A DNA stretch of 64,000 nt from Actinomycetota bacterium (lineage in GTDB: Bacteria; Actinomycetota; Geothermincolia; Geothermincolales; RBG-13-55-18). The stretch lies in the NCBI GenBank assembly GCA_040757835.1, contig JBFLWJ010000001.1:247254-311253 (forward strand), read 5' to 3'. The notes under the pieces were generated by a model that was given only the letters and a program-made list of their open reading frames with translations, was not told where the DNA came from and ran no database searches. The position numbers were made by a program, and so were the translations under genes. Below, in pieces: positions 35,901 to 44,073 of this stretch (positions are counted from its first letter, which is position 1; each line of letters begins with the position of its first letter).

Positions 35901-38403
35901 GGACTATCCGGAGACATGGCCGACGGACGGCCGGGAGGGCGGTGTTCCAGACCCGGCCACCAAGGGGCCGGAGATGATCCAGATCGGCACCGAGGGCGGA
36001 TTCCTCCCGGCGCCGGTGGTGCTCCCCAACCAGCCGGTCACCTGGAACCGGGACCCGACGACCTTCAACGCCGGCAACGTGGACGGCGGTAACCTCATCC
36101 TGGGGCCGGCGGAGAGAGCCGATGTCGTAGTCGACTTCTCCCAGTTCGCGGGTCAGACGCTCATACTCTACAACGATTCGCCCGCGCCTTTCCCTGCCCT
36201 GGACCCCCGTTATGACTACTACACCGGGGCCCCGGACCTGACGGATACGGGCGGCTCGCCCGGCACCCAGCCTGGCTATGGCCCCAACACCAGGACCATC
36301 ATGCAGATAAAGGTGGCCGCCAACCCGGCGCCTCCCGCTTACAACGTCGACAGGCTCTTCAATGCCTTCAGGTCCACTGATGTGCGGGAAGGCGCCTTCG
36401 CGGCCTCCCAGGACGAGATCATCGTGCCGCAATCCGCCTACGACTCGGCCTATAACGCTGCTTTCCCGGATCACTGGGGCCAGATATACGACACCGAGAT
36501 GACCTTCTTCAACGGACCCCTGCCGGGGCTGCAGGTCACCAATGGCGGTAACGGCTATACCTCGGCTCCTGCCGTGAGTATCGCGGGCGGGGGAGGCGCC
36601 GGCGCCACAGCGACGGCGTCGATATCGGGCCTGACGAGCGTCACCCTGGATAATGGCGGTGCCGGTTATACATCGATCCCGGCAGTCACCATCGCGGGCG
36701 GAGGAGGCAGCGGAGCCACGGCGGAAGCGGTCATGGACGGGAGCCCGGTCGCCGGAGTGACCGTGACGGCCCCGGGCAGCGGCTACACCGTCGCGCCCAG
36801 CGTGGTCTTCTCGGGCGGAGGCGGCACCGGCGCAACCGCGGAAGCGCAGATTTCCGGCGTAACCGGCGTCACCATTACCGACCCCGGCAGCGGTGGCTAT
36901 ACCGTCCCGCCCGATGTTACTTTCACGGGCGGCAGCGGCACCGGCGCCGAGGGCATCGCTACCATAGACGGAGCCGGCTTCATCACCGGCGTTACCATCA
37001 CCAACGGCGGCAGCGGCTATGACCCCGATCCGCCCACCGTCACTTTCACGGGCGGCGAAGGCGGCACCGGAGGCGCGGGCACGGCCGTGGTGGGTCTGAA
37101 CCAGGTAACCGGGGTCGTGCTGTTGGACACCGGCAGCGCCTACACCTCGGCGCCTACCGTGGCCCTGGTGGGCGGAGACGGCAGTGGCGCCGCCGCGGCA
37201 GCCGCCATAGTCCCCTACTCGCTGACGGCGATAAACCTGACCAACCCGGGCAGCGACTACACTTCCGCGCCGACGGTGACCATCACTGGCGGCGGCGGAG
37301 CGGGTGCGCTGGCCACGGCCGTAGTGGGCTCCGGGCAGGTAACAGGCCTGTTGCTGACCGCTGCCGGCGACGGCTACGTCTCCGCTCCCACCGTCACCTT
37401 GAGCGGTGGCGGGGGCACGGGAGCGACTGCCGTGGCCACGGGCATAACCATACCGTTCGAGCCCAAGGCCATCCAGGACGAGATGGGCGAGGCCTACGAC
37501 AAGGAATACGGCCGTATGAGCGGTTTCCTGGGACTCCAGGTGGGGGTAGTCACCCCGCAGAACCGGGGATTCGTGCTCTACCCGTTCATCTCCCCGCCCG
37601 TGGACATGCACCTGGACAGCGTGACCCAGGGCGCCAAGACCACGCTGGGCGACGGGACCCAGATCTGGAAGATCACCCATAACGGCGTTGACACCCACAC
37701 CATCCACTTCCACAAATACGACGTGCAGATAATCAACCGCGTCGCCTGGGACAATCAGACGAGGGGACCAGACCCTAACGAGCTGGGTTGGAAGGAGACG
37801 GTGCGGGTCAACCCGCTGGAGGACACCATCGTAGCCATGCGGCCGGTGACCCCGGTCGGCCTGCCCTTCGAGCTGCCCAACAGTGTACGCCTCATGGACC
37901 CGACCAAACCGGAAGGTGCCCTGTTGACCGGGGGACCGGGTGGGTACTTCGATCCCAACGGCAACCCGGTGACCGCCTACGGGGCCGGCGGCGTCATCGC
38001 CAACCAGTTCGTCAACTTCGGCTGGGAGTTCGTGCTCCACTGCCACCTCCTTTCCCACGAAGAGATGGATATGATGCACGCCATGGGCTTCGTGCTCAAA
38101 CCCCAGGACCCATCGGGCCTGACCGCCACGGGCACGTCTCCAGCGGTTGACCTGTCCTGGACGGACAACTCGGAGGTGGAGAGCGAGTTCCTCATCGAGT
38201 GGGGAGAGTCCGCCACCGGACCGTGGAACGTGCTGACCTCAGTCGCAGCGGACAGCACTACCTATACCGATACCAGCATCTGGACCGGGACAAGGTACTA
38301 CCGCTTGACGGCCAGGAACAGGGTGGGCAGCGCAGTGCCCGAGTTCCCGGTCATGGACAACGACTCCGCGCCGATCGTATCGAACGCGGTCACCAATCCA
38401 TGA
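32920..38403 (+). CDS. Giant secreted multicopper oxidase with DUF5719-like repeats, an internal glycine-rich repeat insert and a fibronectin-III domain
   Basis: 1827 residues from ATG 32920 (GGAGG eight bases upstream; ATG 32905 overlaps that site). Order: signal peptide (~1-30); four ~111-residue repeats of the FAEGTTR / ICIQNP / VAERPMYF type (~122-561); multicopper oxidase domains with Cu ligands HLHGG (712), HDH (777), HTIHFH (1593) and HCHLLSHEEMDM (1707). Between cupredoxin 2 and the last domain lie eight ~37-residue repeats like GSGYTSAPTVTxxGGGGTGA (~1204-1509). A fibronectin-III domain ends the protein (~1735-1810). All four copper-binding motifs are present, so it should be active. 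Substrate (metal ion, phenolic or pigment) is not readable. Confidence 0.88.
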   Translation: MRGRFASVVALLLLVAFLVGGSTLPSRMASGARGPGDVAAQVEGGWGKGSWPEGKKDMNQEDREAAAARAKAAGLEAGTIETQLAQPGPGDIPDYFGSTPNYALSPLPELLPTPVPNPPGTNTFYFAEGTTRPNFDPYICIQNPGDADADVTITYMKGDATTDTMQLTVPADSRATVSPRATLGTGDDGAHDFSAKVECTNGQYIVAERPMYFDYYGGWTGGHDVIGATAPAPVFYFAEGTTRPNFDPYICIQNPGDADADVTITYMRGDATTDTEHLIVPMHSRATVNPKTVLGTGDDDAHDFSAKVECTNGQLIVAERPMYFNYGGKWTGGHNVVGATGTSTTFYFAEGTTRPDFDPYICIQNPSDADAEVTVTYMTGDSTIVELPLTVTKNTRVTISPRDKLGTGDDGAHDFSARVECTNNQQIVVERPMYFNYRGMWSGGHNVVGAPLPAAIFFFAEGTARPDFDPYICIQNPGLIDADVTITYMKGDGNTDTDSFTVKNSTRVTVNPRAKLGTGDDGAHDFSARVECTNGQYIVAERPMYFNYGGKWTGGHDTVGLAVNIAEPSMTVVPGTGMRKFVDTLPGLGEENSNNLGQYIPVAVPDTTTYPGSDYYEIELGEYYEQLHSDLPPTQLRGYRQTNTTDPTVSQFHYLGPIIVAERDRPVRLKFTNNLPTGEGGDLFVPTDTTLMGAGMGPDPNVEYSQNRAAVHLHGGNTPWISDGTPFQWITPAGETDDPDYDRGESQRNVPDMPDPGDGAATYYYTNQQSSRLLFYHDHAVGITRLNVYVGEAAPYIIRDAVEQSLIANGIIPSEEIPLVIQDKTFVPDDAQLTAQDPTWDKAIWGGMGNLWLPHVYMPNQNPADPGGMNAMARWHYGPWFWPPTTALVQGPQPNPYYDPVNAPWQPPEIPGTPLPSMVMEAFMDTPVVNGTAYPVLEVEPQAYRFRILNAANDRFWNLQLYKAVSNNEMWREDGTLNDGGAGEVKMVPAAFNPDYPETWPTDGREGGVPDPATKGPEMIQIGTEGGFLPAPVVLPNQPVTWNRDPTTFNAGNVDGGNLILGPAERADVVVDFSQFAGQTLILYNDSPAPFPALDPRYDYYTGAPDLTDTGGSPGTQPGYGPNTRTIMQIKVAANPAPPAYNVDRLFNAFRSTDVREGAFAASQDEIIVPQSAYDSAYNAAFPDHWGQIYDTEMTFFNGPLPGLQVTNGGNGYTSAPAVSIAGGGGAGATATASISGLTSVTLDNGGAGYTSIPAVTIAGGGGSGATAEAVMDGSPVAGVTVTAPGSGYTVAPSVVFSGGGGTGATAEAQISGVTGVTITDPGSGGYTVPPDVTFTGGSGTGAEGIATIDGAGFITGVTITNGGSGYDPDPPTVTFTGGEGGTGGAGTAVVGLNQVTGVVLLDTGSAYTSAPTVALVGGDGSGAAAAAAIVPYSLTAINLTNPGSDYTSAPTVTITGGGGAGALATAVVGSGQVTGLLLTAAGDGYVSAPTVTLSGGGGTGATAVATGITIPFEPKAIQDEMGEAYDKEYGRMSGFLGLQVGVVTPQNRGFVLYPFISPPVDMHLDSVTQGAKTTLGDGTQIWKITHNGVDTHTIHFHKYDVQIINRVAWDNQTRGPDPNELGWKETVRVNPLEDTIVAMRPVTPVGLPFELPNSVRLMDPTKPEGALLTGGPGGYFDPNGNPVTAYGAGGVIANQFVNFGWEFVLHCHLLSHEEMDMMHAMGFVLKPQDPSGLTATGTSPAVDLSWTDNSEVESEFLIEWGESATGPWNVLTSVAADSTTYTDTSIWTGTRYYRLTARNRVGSAVPEFPVMDNDSAPIVSNAVTNP

Positions 38404-38520
38404 GGAACATATGAGAGGGTAATGTGCTCAGGCCGTCGCGCAGGCAGTCATGCCGTCGCGGCGGCCTGGAGCGTGATCGGAATCGCAGTAGAGTCTATAT
38501 GAGAAAGGGGTGCTGAAAGC

Positions 38521-39390
38521 ATGGCAGTTATGGGGTTAATGAAGCGAATAGCGGCGGAGGTCCTGCTGGTCGCATTGATAGCGACCGGCATCCTGGTCAC
38601 CGGATGCGGCACGGCCACGGTGACCGTAGCGACCACGGGCGAGACGGCCTCGTCCCCGCTGTACGGGATGCTGGTCGAGCAGTTCGAGGAGGACTACGGC
38701 ATCAAGGTGGAGACGAAGACCTTCGGCAGCAGCAGGGAAGTGCTGGAGGCGGGAGCCCGGGGTGAGGCCGACGCCCTTCTGGTGAGCAACAAGATGGCCC
38801 TGGACGAGTGGATGAAACAGGAGTATGCGCTCTCAGCATCGGACGTCTTCTACAGCGACTTCATCGTGGTCGGGCCCGAGAGCGACCCGGCACAGATCAA
38901 GGGCCTCGACTGTCCCGGTAAATCGTGCAAGAAGATCGGCACGGCAGGCGCGGACTTCGTATGTTGCGGTGATGGGTCCGACCTGGACGCCAAGGTCATG
39001 GGCTACTGGAACAAGTGCGGCGTCAATCCGGAAGGACAGGCCTGGTTCACCAGGACCGGCGAGGACATGGAGGCCACCCTGGCCGTGGCCGACGGGCAGC
39101 AGGCCTACACCGTCTGCGACATGTCCACCTGGCTGGAGAACAAGGACAGCCTGGACCTTGCCAAGCTGGTCGAGGGGTGCACCATGCTCATGAACCAGTA
39201 TTCGCTGGTGGTCATCGATCCCGCGCTGTTCCCCGAGGCCGAGATGAATGTGGAGGGAGCGCAGAGACTGGCGGAGTTCCTGGTTGGAGAATCCGGGCAG
39301 GAGATGATCGGGTCCTACGAGGAGTCCGGTGTGGTCATCTACCATCCCAACGCGACACAGGAGGCCGAAGAGGAGCCCATGAACATGTAG
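38521..39390 (+). CDS. TupA-like (PBP-like) substrate-binding lipoprotein with extra cysteines
   Basis: 289 residues; ATG 38521, with ATG 38530 and 38539 also possible. A lipobox at VTGC (~residue 28-31) precedes a PBP-like domain similar to tungstate-binding TupA (TTGETASSPLYGMLVEQFEE, then EADALLVSNK). TupA normally has an S-R-G-D type anion loop; here the corresponding segment reads DFVCCGDGSD, and LDCPGKSCKK and WNKCGV add more Cys. No TupB/TupC transporter genes adjoin. It follows the multicopper oxidase by 117 bp. Binding of a soft metal or redox sensing is a guess. Confidence 0.75.
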   Translation: MAVMGLMKRIAAEVLLVALIATGILVTGCGTATVTVATTGETASSPLYGMLVEQFEEDYGIKVETKTFGSSREVLEAGARGEADALLVSNKMALDEWMKQEYALSASDVFYSDFIVVGPESDPAQIKGLDCPGKSCKKIGTAGADFVCCGDGSDLDAKVMGYWNKCGVNPEGQAWFTRTGEDMEATLAVADGQQAYTVCDMSTWLENKDSLDLAKLVEGCTMLMNQYSLVVIDPALFPEAEMNVEGAQRLAEFLVGESGQEMIGSYEESGVVIYHPNATQEAEEEPMNM

Positions 39391-39431
39391 GTGGGCGGCC
39401 GCATGAGATCACGTGATACGGGGAGGTACGC

Positions 39432-39815
39432 ATGAAGAGAACCTTGTTGCCGCTGGCCGTGACAGTGCTGGTACTGTCGGGGCTGGTGGCGAGCGGCTGT
39501 GGCGGCTCGTCGGGAGCGGCGCAGACGGCAGACCTTGTTGACCCGGACGCGAAACAGGTGACGGTGGAGGAGATAGCCAGGGACCCGGAGGCGTTCGACA
39601 GCGTCATCGTGACCACGGAGGGCGATTATGCCGTCGGCTACTGCTCAGCCTGCTTCCTGCTCAAAGACGGGGTACATGCGGTGAGGGTGGAGGTCAGCGA
39701 CACCGCGCCGCTTCCGCCGGAATCGAAGCTGCATACCCGCATGCAGGTCACCGGCAAGATCTACGTGGCCCAGGGCTCGCCGAACATCGTCGCGGAGAGC
39801 ATAGTATATAAATAG
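39432..39815 (+). CDS. Small lipoprotein, OB-fold-like, with CxxC
   Basis: 127 residues from ATG 39432. Lipobox LVASGC at about residue 23. The mature part has VTVEEIARDPEAFDSVIVTTEG and ends with a beta-rich VTGKIYVAQGSPNIVAESIVY, the pattern of small OB-fold secreted proteins. A CSAC motif (CxxC) near residue 71 could be redox-active or bind metal. It lies 41 bp after the TupA-like gene. Confidence 0.7.
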   Translation: MKRTLLPLAVTVLVLSGLVASGCGGSSGAAQTADLVDPDAKQVTVEEIARDPEAFDSVIVTTEGDYAVGYCSACFLLKDGVHAVRVEVSDTAPLPPESKLHTRMQVTGKIYVAQGSPNIVAESIVYK

Positions 39816-39863
39816 TCCTCGCTCCTGGCCATACCTCTACTATGCGGTCGAGCGGAAAGTTAT

Positions 39864-39898
39864 ACGGCTGTGCGGCAAATCGCGCCCGCAGCCGTTTC
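39864..39898 (+). terminator. Terminator after the lipoprotein pair
   Basis: ACGGCT (39864-39869) pairs with AGCCGT (39890-39895), extended inside by GCGG/CCGC, followed by TTTC. Confidence 0.6.
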
Positions 39899-40248
39899 AT
39901 GCCGTCTTGCGTAGCGGTCCGGGTACGTGGCCTCTTAATCCACGGGAGGGGCACTCATCCCGGTAGGGATTAATCCTAGCGGCCGGCGCGCTGCGCCCTC
40001 ACGCCCCTGCCCTTCACTGGGTGCCCCCGCCAGCTGTCGGTTTTGTTGACTACTCGGTAACGTGGAAGTATAGTAATGACGCGTCAGTTCTGAACCACCA
40101 TAGCCCTGGCGAGCGGGGTTTCGACTGCATCGGTCAGGGTATGTTTGAGCGTGTCTTTCAGGACAGGCGCCGACGAAGGGGCGCGGGTTGCCTTGTGGAC
40201 GTGCGGCATAGCGTACATTTATATAGGCGAATATTATTGGGAAAAGTG

Positions 40249-40254
40249 TATAAT
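40249..40254 (+). promoter_or_regulatory. -10 box for acyl-CoA ligase gene
   Basis: A perfect TATAAT preceded by TG in an AT-rich stretch, 44 bases before the start codon. No clear -35 hexamer is visible. Confidence 0.45.
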
Positions 40255-40297
40255 CGTACGGTCATGAAGGGATAGATCGCAGAAGGGGGTCGGACAG

Positions 40298-42136
40298 ATG
40301 GATTATCCATGGTTCAAAGAGTACAAGACCGTCGGCATCCCGGAGACGCTGGAACCGTACCCCAACGAGCCGACCCATTTCTTCCTGGACCAGGCGGCCG
40401 AGAAGCGGCCCAAGCTGGGCTGCGTGCAGCTGGGGCTGGAGATGACCTATCCGGAGCTGAAGGACCACGCTAACCGCCTGGCCAGCGCCCTGGCCGCCAT
40501 GGGGGTGGAGAAGGGCGACCGGGTGGCGACCCTCCTGCCGACATCGATCCAGTTCATCATCGCCGATGCCGGGATATCCAAGGCCGGCGCGGTGCACGTG
40601 CCCTGCAGTTTCCTCGAGCCCCTCGACACCCTCTCCCACAAGTTCAAGGAATGCTCGCCCAAGGGGCTCATCTGCCTGGAGGAGAACCTCCCCCTGGCGG
40701 AGGCGCTGGGGGAGTTCATGGGCACCCCGAACATCATCATCACCAGGGTCGAGGATTATTCCGACCGTCCCTCTAAGCGCGAGGAGCTGCCGGACGCGGT
40801 GTGGTTGACCGAGGCCATCGCGGGGGCCAGCCCCGTGCCCCCGCGCGTGAGCATCGACCCCGCGCGCGACCTGGAGACCCTGCTCTTCACCGGGGGGACT
40901 ACCGGGCTCCCCAAGGGCTGCATGCTCACCCACCGCAACGTGGTGGCCAACGCCCTGCAGAACCCCGCCGTGTTCGGCCCCATCACCAAGATCCTCAAGG
41001 GCAACACCTCGGCGCTCATCGGGCTGCCCTTCTTCCATTCTTACGGCCACTGCATCATGCACACCATGATCGGAGGGATGTACTGCAACCTGCTCATCGT
41101 CACCGACCCCCGGGACACCAGGGGAATGCTGAGGATGATCGAGGAGTACAACCCGGTGCTGCAGTTCGGGGTGCCGACGCAGTTCATGAAGCTGCTCGAG
41201 GAGGACATCAAGGCCACGCGGGTCATCGGCATCTCCGGGTCAGCGGCCCTTCCGCCCAACGTGCAGGAGAAGTTCGAGCAGGAGAGCAAGAGCTTCGTCT
41301 CCGAGGGATACGGCCTCTCCGAGCTTGGCCCCGTCACCCATTTCAACGTCTCCGCCAACATCCGCGCCATGGGCGGGCGCAAGATGGTGCCCATCATGAA
41401 CAGGCTCCTCTTCAACCCCGTGAGCGCCGGCTTCATGAACCTGCAGGCGAAGCTGATGGGCCCGAAGTTGTATGGAAAGATATTCCTGGGGATCATGGGC
41501 CTGGTCTCCGACATGAACCGCAGGAAGGCCAGCCTCAAGAACGTGGAGAAGCGAGCCACCATCGGCATCCCGGTACCCGATACCGTGGTCAAGGTGGTCG
41601 AGGTGGACACGGGCGCGGTCATCCCCTTCCGGGAGATGGTCGATGACGGCCGGGTGGGGGAGATGCTGCTCTCCGGCCCCCAGCGCATGCTGGGCTACTG
41701 GCCGGAGCCGGGCAGAGGCCTGGACGACGAGGGCTTCGTGCATACCGGCGACGTGGTGAAGATGGACGAGAACGGCTATTTCTCCATCGTGGACCGCACC
41801 AAGGACATGGCCATCGTCTCCGGGTATAAGGTGTACACGCGGGAGGTCGATGACATCCTCTATGACCATCCCGCCACCGAGGTGGCAGCCACCATCGGCG
41901 TCCCCGACCCCGAGCGGGAGGGAAGCGAGCGCATAAGGGTCTTCGTACAGGTACGGGAGGGCTACAAGGGCAAGGTCAGCGAGGACGACTACATCGCCTA
42001 TCTGCGGGAGAAAGTGGCCAAATACGCCGTTCCGAAGTCCGTCACTTTCCTGGATGAGATGCCCCTCACCGAGGTCTTCAAGGTGAACAAGAAGTTGCTG
42101 CGCGAGATGGAGCTGGAAGAGCTCAACGAGAGCTGA
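40298..42136 (+). CDS. AMP-binding long-chain acyl-CoA synthetase
   Basis: 612 residues from ATG 40298 after GAAGGGGG. Adenylate-forming enzyme motifs: LLFTGGTTGLPKGCMLTHRN (P-loop-like), EGYGLSELGP, HTGDVV, DRTKDMAIVSGYKV and the C-terminal catalytic Lys in VFKVNKKLL. It activates a carboxylic acid to the acyl-CoA with ATP. Sequence layout fits fatty acids rather than acetate. Monocistronic. It can feed the acyl-CoA dehydrogenase, SDR/MaoC and PHA genes further right, though they are separate units. Confidence 0.87.
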   Translation: MDYPWFKEYKTVGIPETLEPYPNEPTHFFLDQAAEKRPKLGCVQLGLEMTYPELKDHANRLASALAAMGVEKGDRVATLLPTSIQFIIADAGISKAGAVHVPCSFLEPLDTLSHKFKECSPKGLICLEENLPLAEALGEFMGTPNIIITRVEDYSDRPSKREELPDAVWLTEAIAGASPVPPRVSIDPARDLETLLFTGGTTGLPKGCMLTHRNVVANALQNPAVFGPITKILKGNTSALIGLPFFHSYGHCIMHTMIGGMYCNLLIVTDPRDTRGMLRMIEEYNPVLQFGVPTQFMKLLEEDIKATRVIGISGSAALPPNVQEKFEQESKSFVSEGYGLSELGPVTHFNVSANIRAMGGRKMVPIMNRLLFNPVSAGFMNLQAKLMGPKLYGKIFLGIMGLVSDMNRRKASLKNVEKRATIGIPVPDTVVKVVEVDTGAVIPFREMVDDGRVGEMLLSGPQRMLGYWPEPGRGLDDEGFVHTGDVVKMDENGYFSIVDRTKDMAIVSGYKVYTREVDDILYDHPATEVAATIGVPDPEREGSERIRVFVQVREGYKGKVSEDDYIAYLREKVAKYAVPKSVTFLDEMPLTEVFKVNKKLLREMELEELNES

Positions 42137-42146
42137 CGCGCCGTAG

Positions 42147-42199
42147 CGGGGTGTGGCGGGAGACCGCCCGCAAGCGGGCGAACGCCGCACCGTACCCCG
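42147..42199 (+). other. Extended stem-loop after the acyl-CoA ligase
   Basis: 5' arm CGGGGTGTGGCG (42147-42158) pairs with CGCCGCAC...ACCCCG (42183-42199) with a 3-base bulge, and an inner CGCCCG/CGGGCG hairpin caps it. No T-run follows. It starts eleven bases after the stop, so it may end or stabilise the transcript. Confidence 0.45.
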
Positions 42200-42368
42200 G
42201 CCGCTCCATCAGTTCTGGTATCGCCTGGCGGGGCCTCCAAGCCCCATACACGGCCACTTTACTTACCGGTGTTAAAAAAGAGGACAGGCAGAACCCGTCA
42301 TGGAACAAAGAAGGGGCGTTTAATTCTATTGGGCTGAAATCGGAGAGTGCGGTGGGGGAGGAGATGGT

Positions 42369-43226
42369 ATGAGACGCATAACAGGACGTGAGGTAAGGAA
42401 GCTTATCCTCGCGGTGACCCTGATGACCCTGGCCCTGGTGCTGGGGGTCATCGCCTACTTCATGTTCGACGTCATCACGACCACCAACGATAACATCGAG
42501 AAGAACAAGCAGATGGTCCTGGACAAGACAGTTGTGACCATCAAGGACCTGGGAATGCATACGGACTCGATCAGCACCAACGCGAAGTTTTTGGGGATGC
42601 TGAACCAGGAGCTGTTAAACCAAGTCCTGCAGGGTGAGGCGCTACCCCTATACGAGCTGGTTGTTCAGCTTGCGGCCATGAGCAACCCGCTGGAGTACGT
42701 AGGGGTGACCGTTGATGGAGAGGTGGTCACCTATTTCACGGAGACCGGCAAGGATATCGACCCGGGTGAGATTCCTACCATGCCGACCGGAGGGGATCAC
42801 GTGGTCATGGACAGCCTGGGTGGCCAGGAAGGCTACTTCGTGTCCGTATTCTATCCTATCGATCTGAGTGACTTCGGCTTCGACAAGTTCTATGTCAATA
42901 TCATAGTTGACCGCACACAGGAGATGCAGGAGGTAGAGGATTATTTCGTCAGCCAGCGTAACGACCTCATCCTGCGCATGTCGATAGCTTCGGTCATCGC
43001 TATCATCCTCACCCTGCTCATCACCACCTTCGGCCTGCGCTATTTCACGGGCAAGTACGTGACGGAACCCATCGACGCGCTCAACCGCATGGCCGAGGAG
43101 ATCGCCGACGGCACCTTCCAGGGCGAGGCGGAGGTCGATCCCGGCAGCGCTTACGCGGCCCTGCAGGGACTGTTGCGCAGCGGGCAGCTGATCCTGCGCA
43201 AGATGGATAAAGAGATAGACGAATAA
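42369..43226 (+). CDS. Two-transmembrane HAMP-domain protein without output domain
   Basis: 285 residues from ATG 42369 (GGGGGAGGAG upstream). Membrane segment 1 at ~12-33, an extracellular sensor region of ~170 residues (cache-like size), membrane segment 2 at ~203-224, then a HAMP domain (GKYVTEPIDALNRMAEEIADG, ~228-275). The protein ends right after HAMP: no methyl-accepting, kinase, GGDEF or cyclase domain follows. The next gene runs the other way, so output must come from a partner in trans. Confidence 0.8.
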   Translation: MRRITGREVRKLILAVTLMTLALVLGVIAYFMFDVITTTNDNIEKNKQMVLDKTVVTIKDLGMHTDSISTNAKFLGMLNQELLNQVLQGEALPLYELVVQLAAMSNPLEYVGVTVDGEVVTYFTETGKDIDPGEIPTMPTGGDHVVMDSLGGQEGYFVSVFYPIDLSDFGFDKFYVNIIVDRTQEMQEVEDYFVSQRNDLILRMSIASVIAIILTLLITTFGLRYFTGKYVTEPIDALNRMAEEIADGTFQGEAEVDPGSAYAALQGLLRSGQLILRKMDKEIDE

Positions 43227-43295
43227 TAACCGGTGAACCGATCGGAGCGTTTGGCGATATTTGTTTTGAAGGCTGCTGCGAAGCCGAGTGTCCTA

Positions 43296-44069
43296 TCAGT
43301 CGCTTAAGAAGCCGCCCTGCAGCACGCTGGACCTCACCGCCTCCAGGGCGGGGCAGGACGGCAGTTCCAGGAAGCTCCTGGCCTCGGAGTCGAACTTCCT
43401 CACCGTCTCGTCCTCGGGGATCCAGCCCAGCAGGGGCAGGTCGCTGCGCGACGACAGGCGGAGCGCCTCCCCCTCGTCCCGGGCGCGGTTGACCAGCAGC
43501 CCCATCTTGCTGTAATTGACGGCGTCGGCGGCCACCTCGCGTATGGATTCGGCCACGCGCACCGCCTTGAGCGCGGTGTCGCTCACCAGCAGCAGGTGGG
43601 TGACGGAGCGCATGACGCGGCGGTTGATCTGCTCCACCCCCGCCTCGGCATCGATGAGGGTCACCTCGAAGTGGGCGGAGAGGGACTCGATGGCCTCTCG
43701 CAGCAGGGTGTTGAGCTGACAGTAGCAGCCCTCCTCCTCGGGGCGGCCTACGGAGAGGAAACCCAGGTTGCCGGAGTCCATCACGATCTCCATCATCTTG
43801 TAGTCCACGGAGGCGGCCAGGTCGACACTGTCCGTGGACCGCTCACGCACGCTTCCGATGATCTCCTTGCGCACGTCGTTCACGGTGCGCTTGGGGAAGC
43901 GGTTCAGGGCCATGCCCAGCCCCACGGCCGGATCTGCGTCGACCACCAGCACCTTGCCGCTGCCGTCCTCGTAGAGGAGGCGCGAGATGAGGGCGGATAT
44001 AGTGGTCTTTCCTACGCCGCCCTTGCCGCATACGGCTATCACCTTGCCGTTAGCCACTGCTTCCGCCAC
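43296..44069 (-). CDS. CooC-type nickel-chaperone-like P-loop ATPase
   Basis: 257 residues, minus strand, GTG start at 44069. A MinD/CooC-family ATPase: deviant Walker A GKGGVGKTT, VVDADPAVGLG, and EEEGCYCQLN, whose C-x-C matches the metal-binding pair of CooC/AcsF-type proteins that insert nickel into CO dehydrogenase and acetyl-CoA synthase. DAEAGVEQINRR is the switch region. Last gene of a four-gene operon, four bases after the acetyl-CoA-synthase-like gene, which strengthens a nickel or metallocluster link. Confidence 0.85.
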   Translation of the reverse strand: MAEAVANGKVIAVCGKGGVGKTTISALISRLLYEDGSGKVLVVDADPAVGLGMALNRFPKRTVNDVRKEIIGSVRERSTDSVDLAASVDYKMMEIVMDSGNLGFLSVGRPEEEGCYCQLNTLLREAIESLSAHFEVTLIDAEAGVEQINRRVMRSVTHLLLVSDTALKAVRVAESIREVAADAVNYSKMGLLVNRARDEGEALRLSSRSDLPLLGWIPEDETVRKFDSEARSFLELPSCPALEAVRSSVLQGGFLSD

Positions 44070-44073
44070 GATG

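Larger units (their letters stand above)
39816..40297 (+). other. Intergenic region before the acyl-CoA ligase
   Basis: 482 bases. A hairpin (39864-39895) near the left end and a promoter-like -10 near the right end are described separately. A short frame at 40021-40275 has no binding site and no familiar sequence. Nothing else is recognised. Confidence 0.5.

Noticed and set aside
33007-38079. A 1690-codon open frame on the minus strand
   Set aside because: It lies fully opposite the multicopper oxidase; its product is His/Val/Gly-rich shadow sequence with no signal peptide or motif. GC-rich codon bias on the plus strand keeps it open.
40021-40275. Possible 84-codon gene before the acyl-CoA ligase
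   Set aside because: No ribosome binding site, no hydrophobic or motif pattern, and it overlaps the promoter region.
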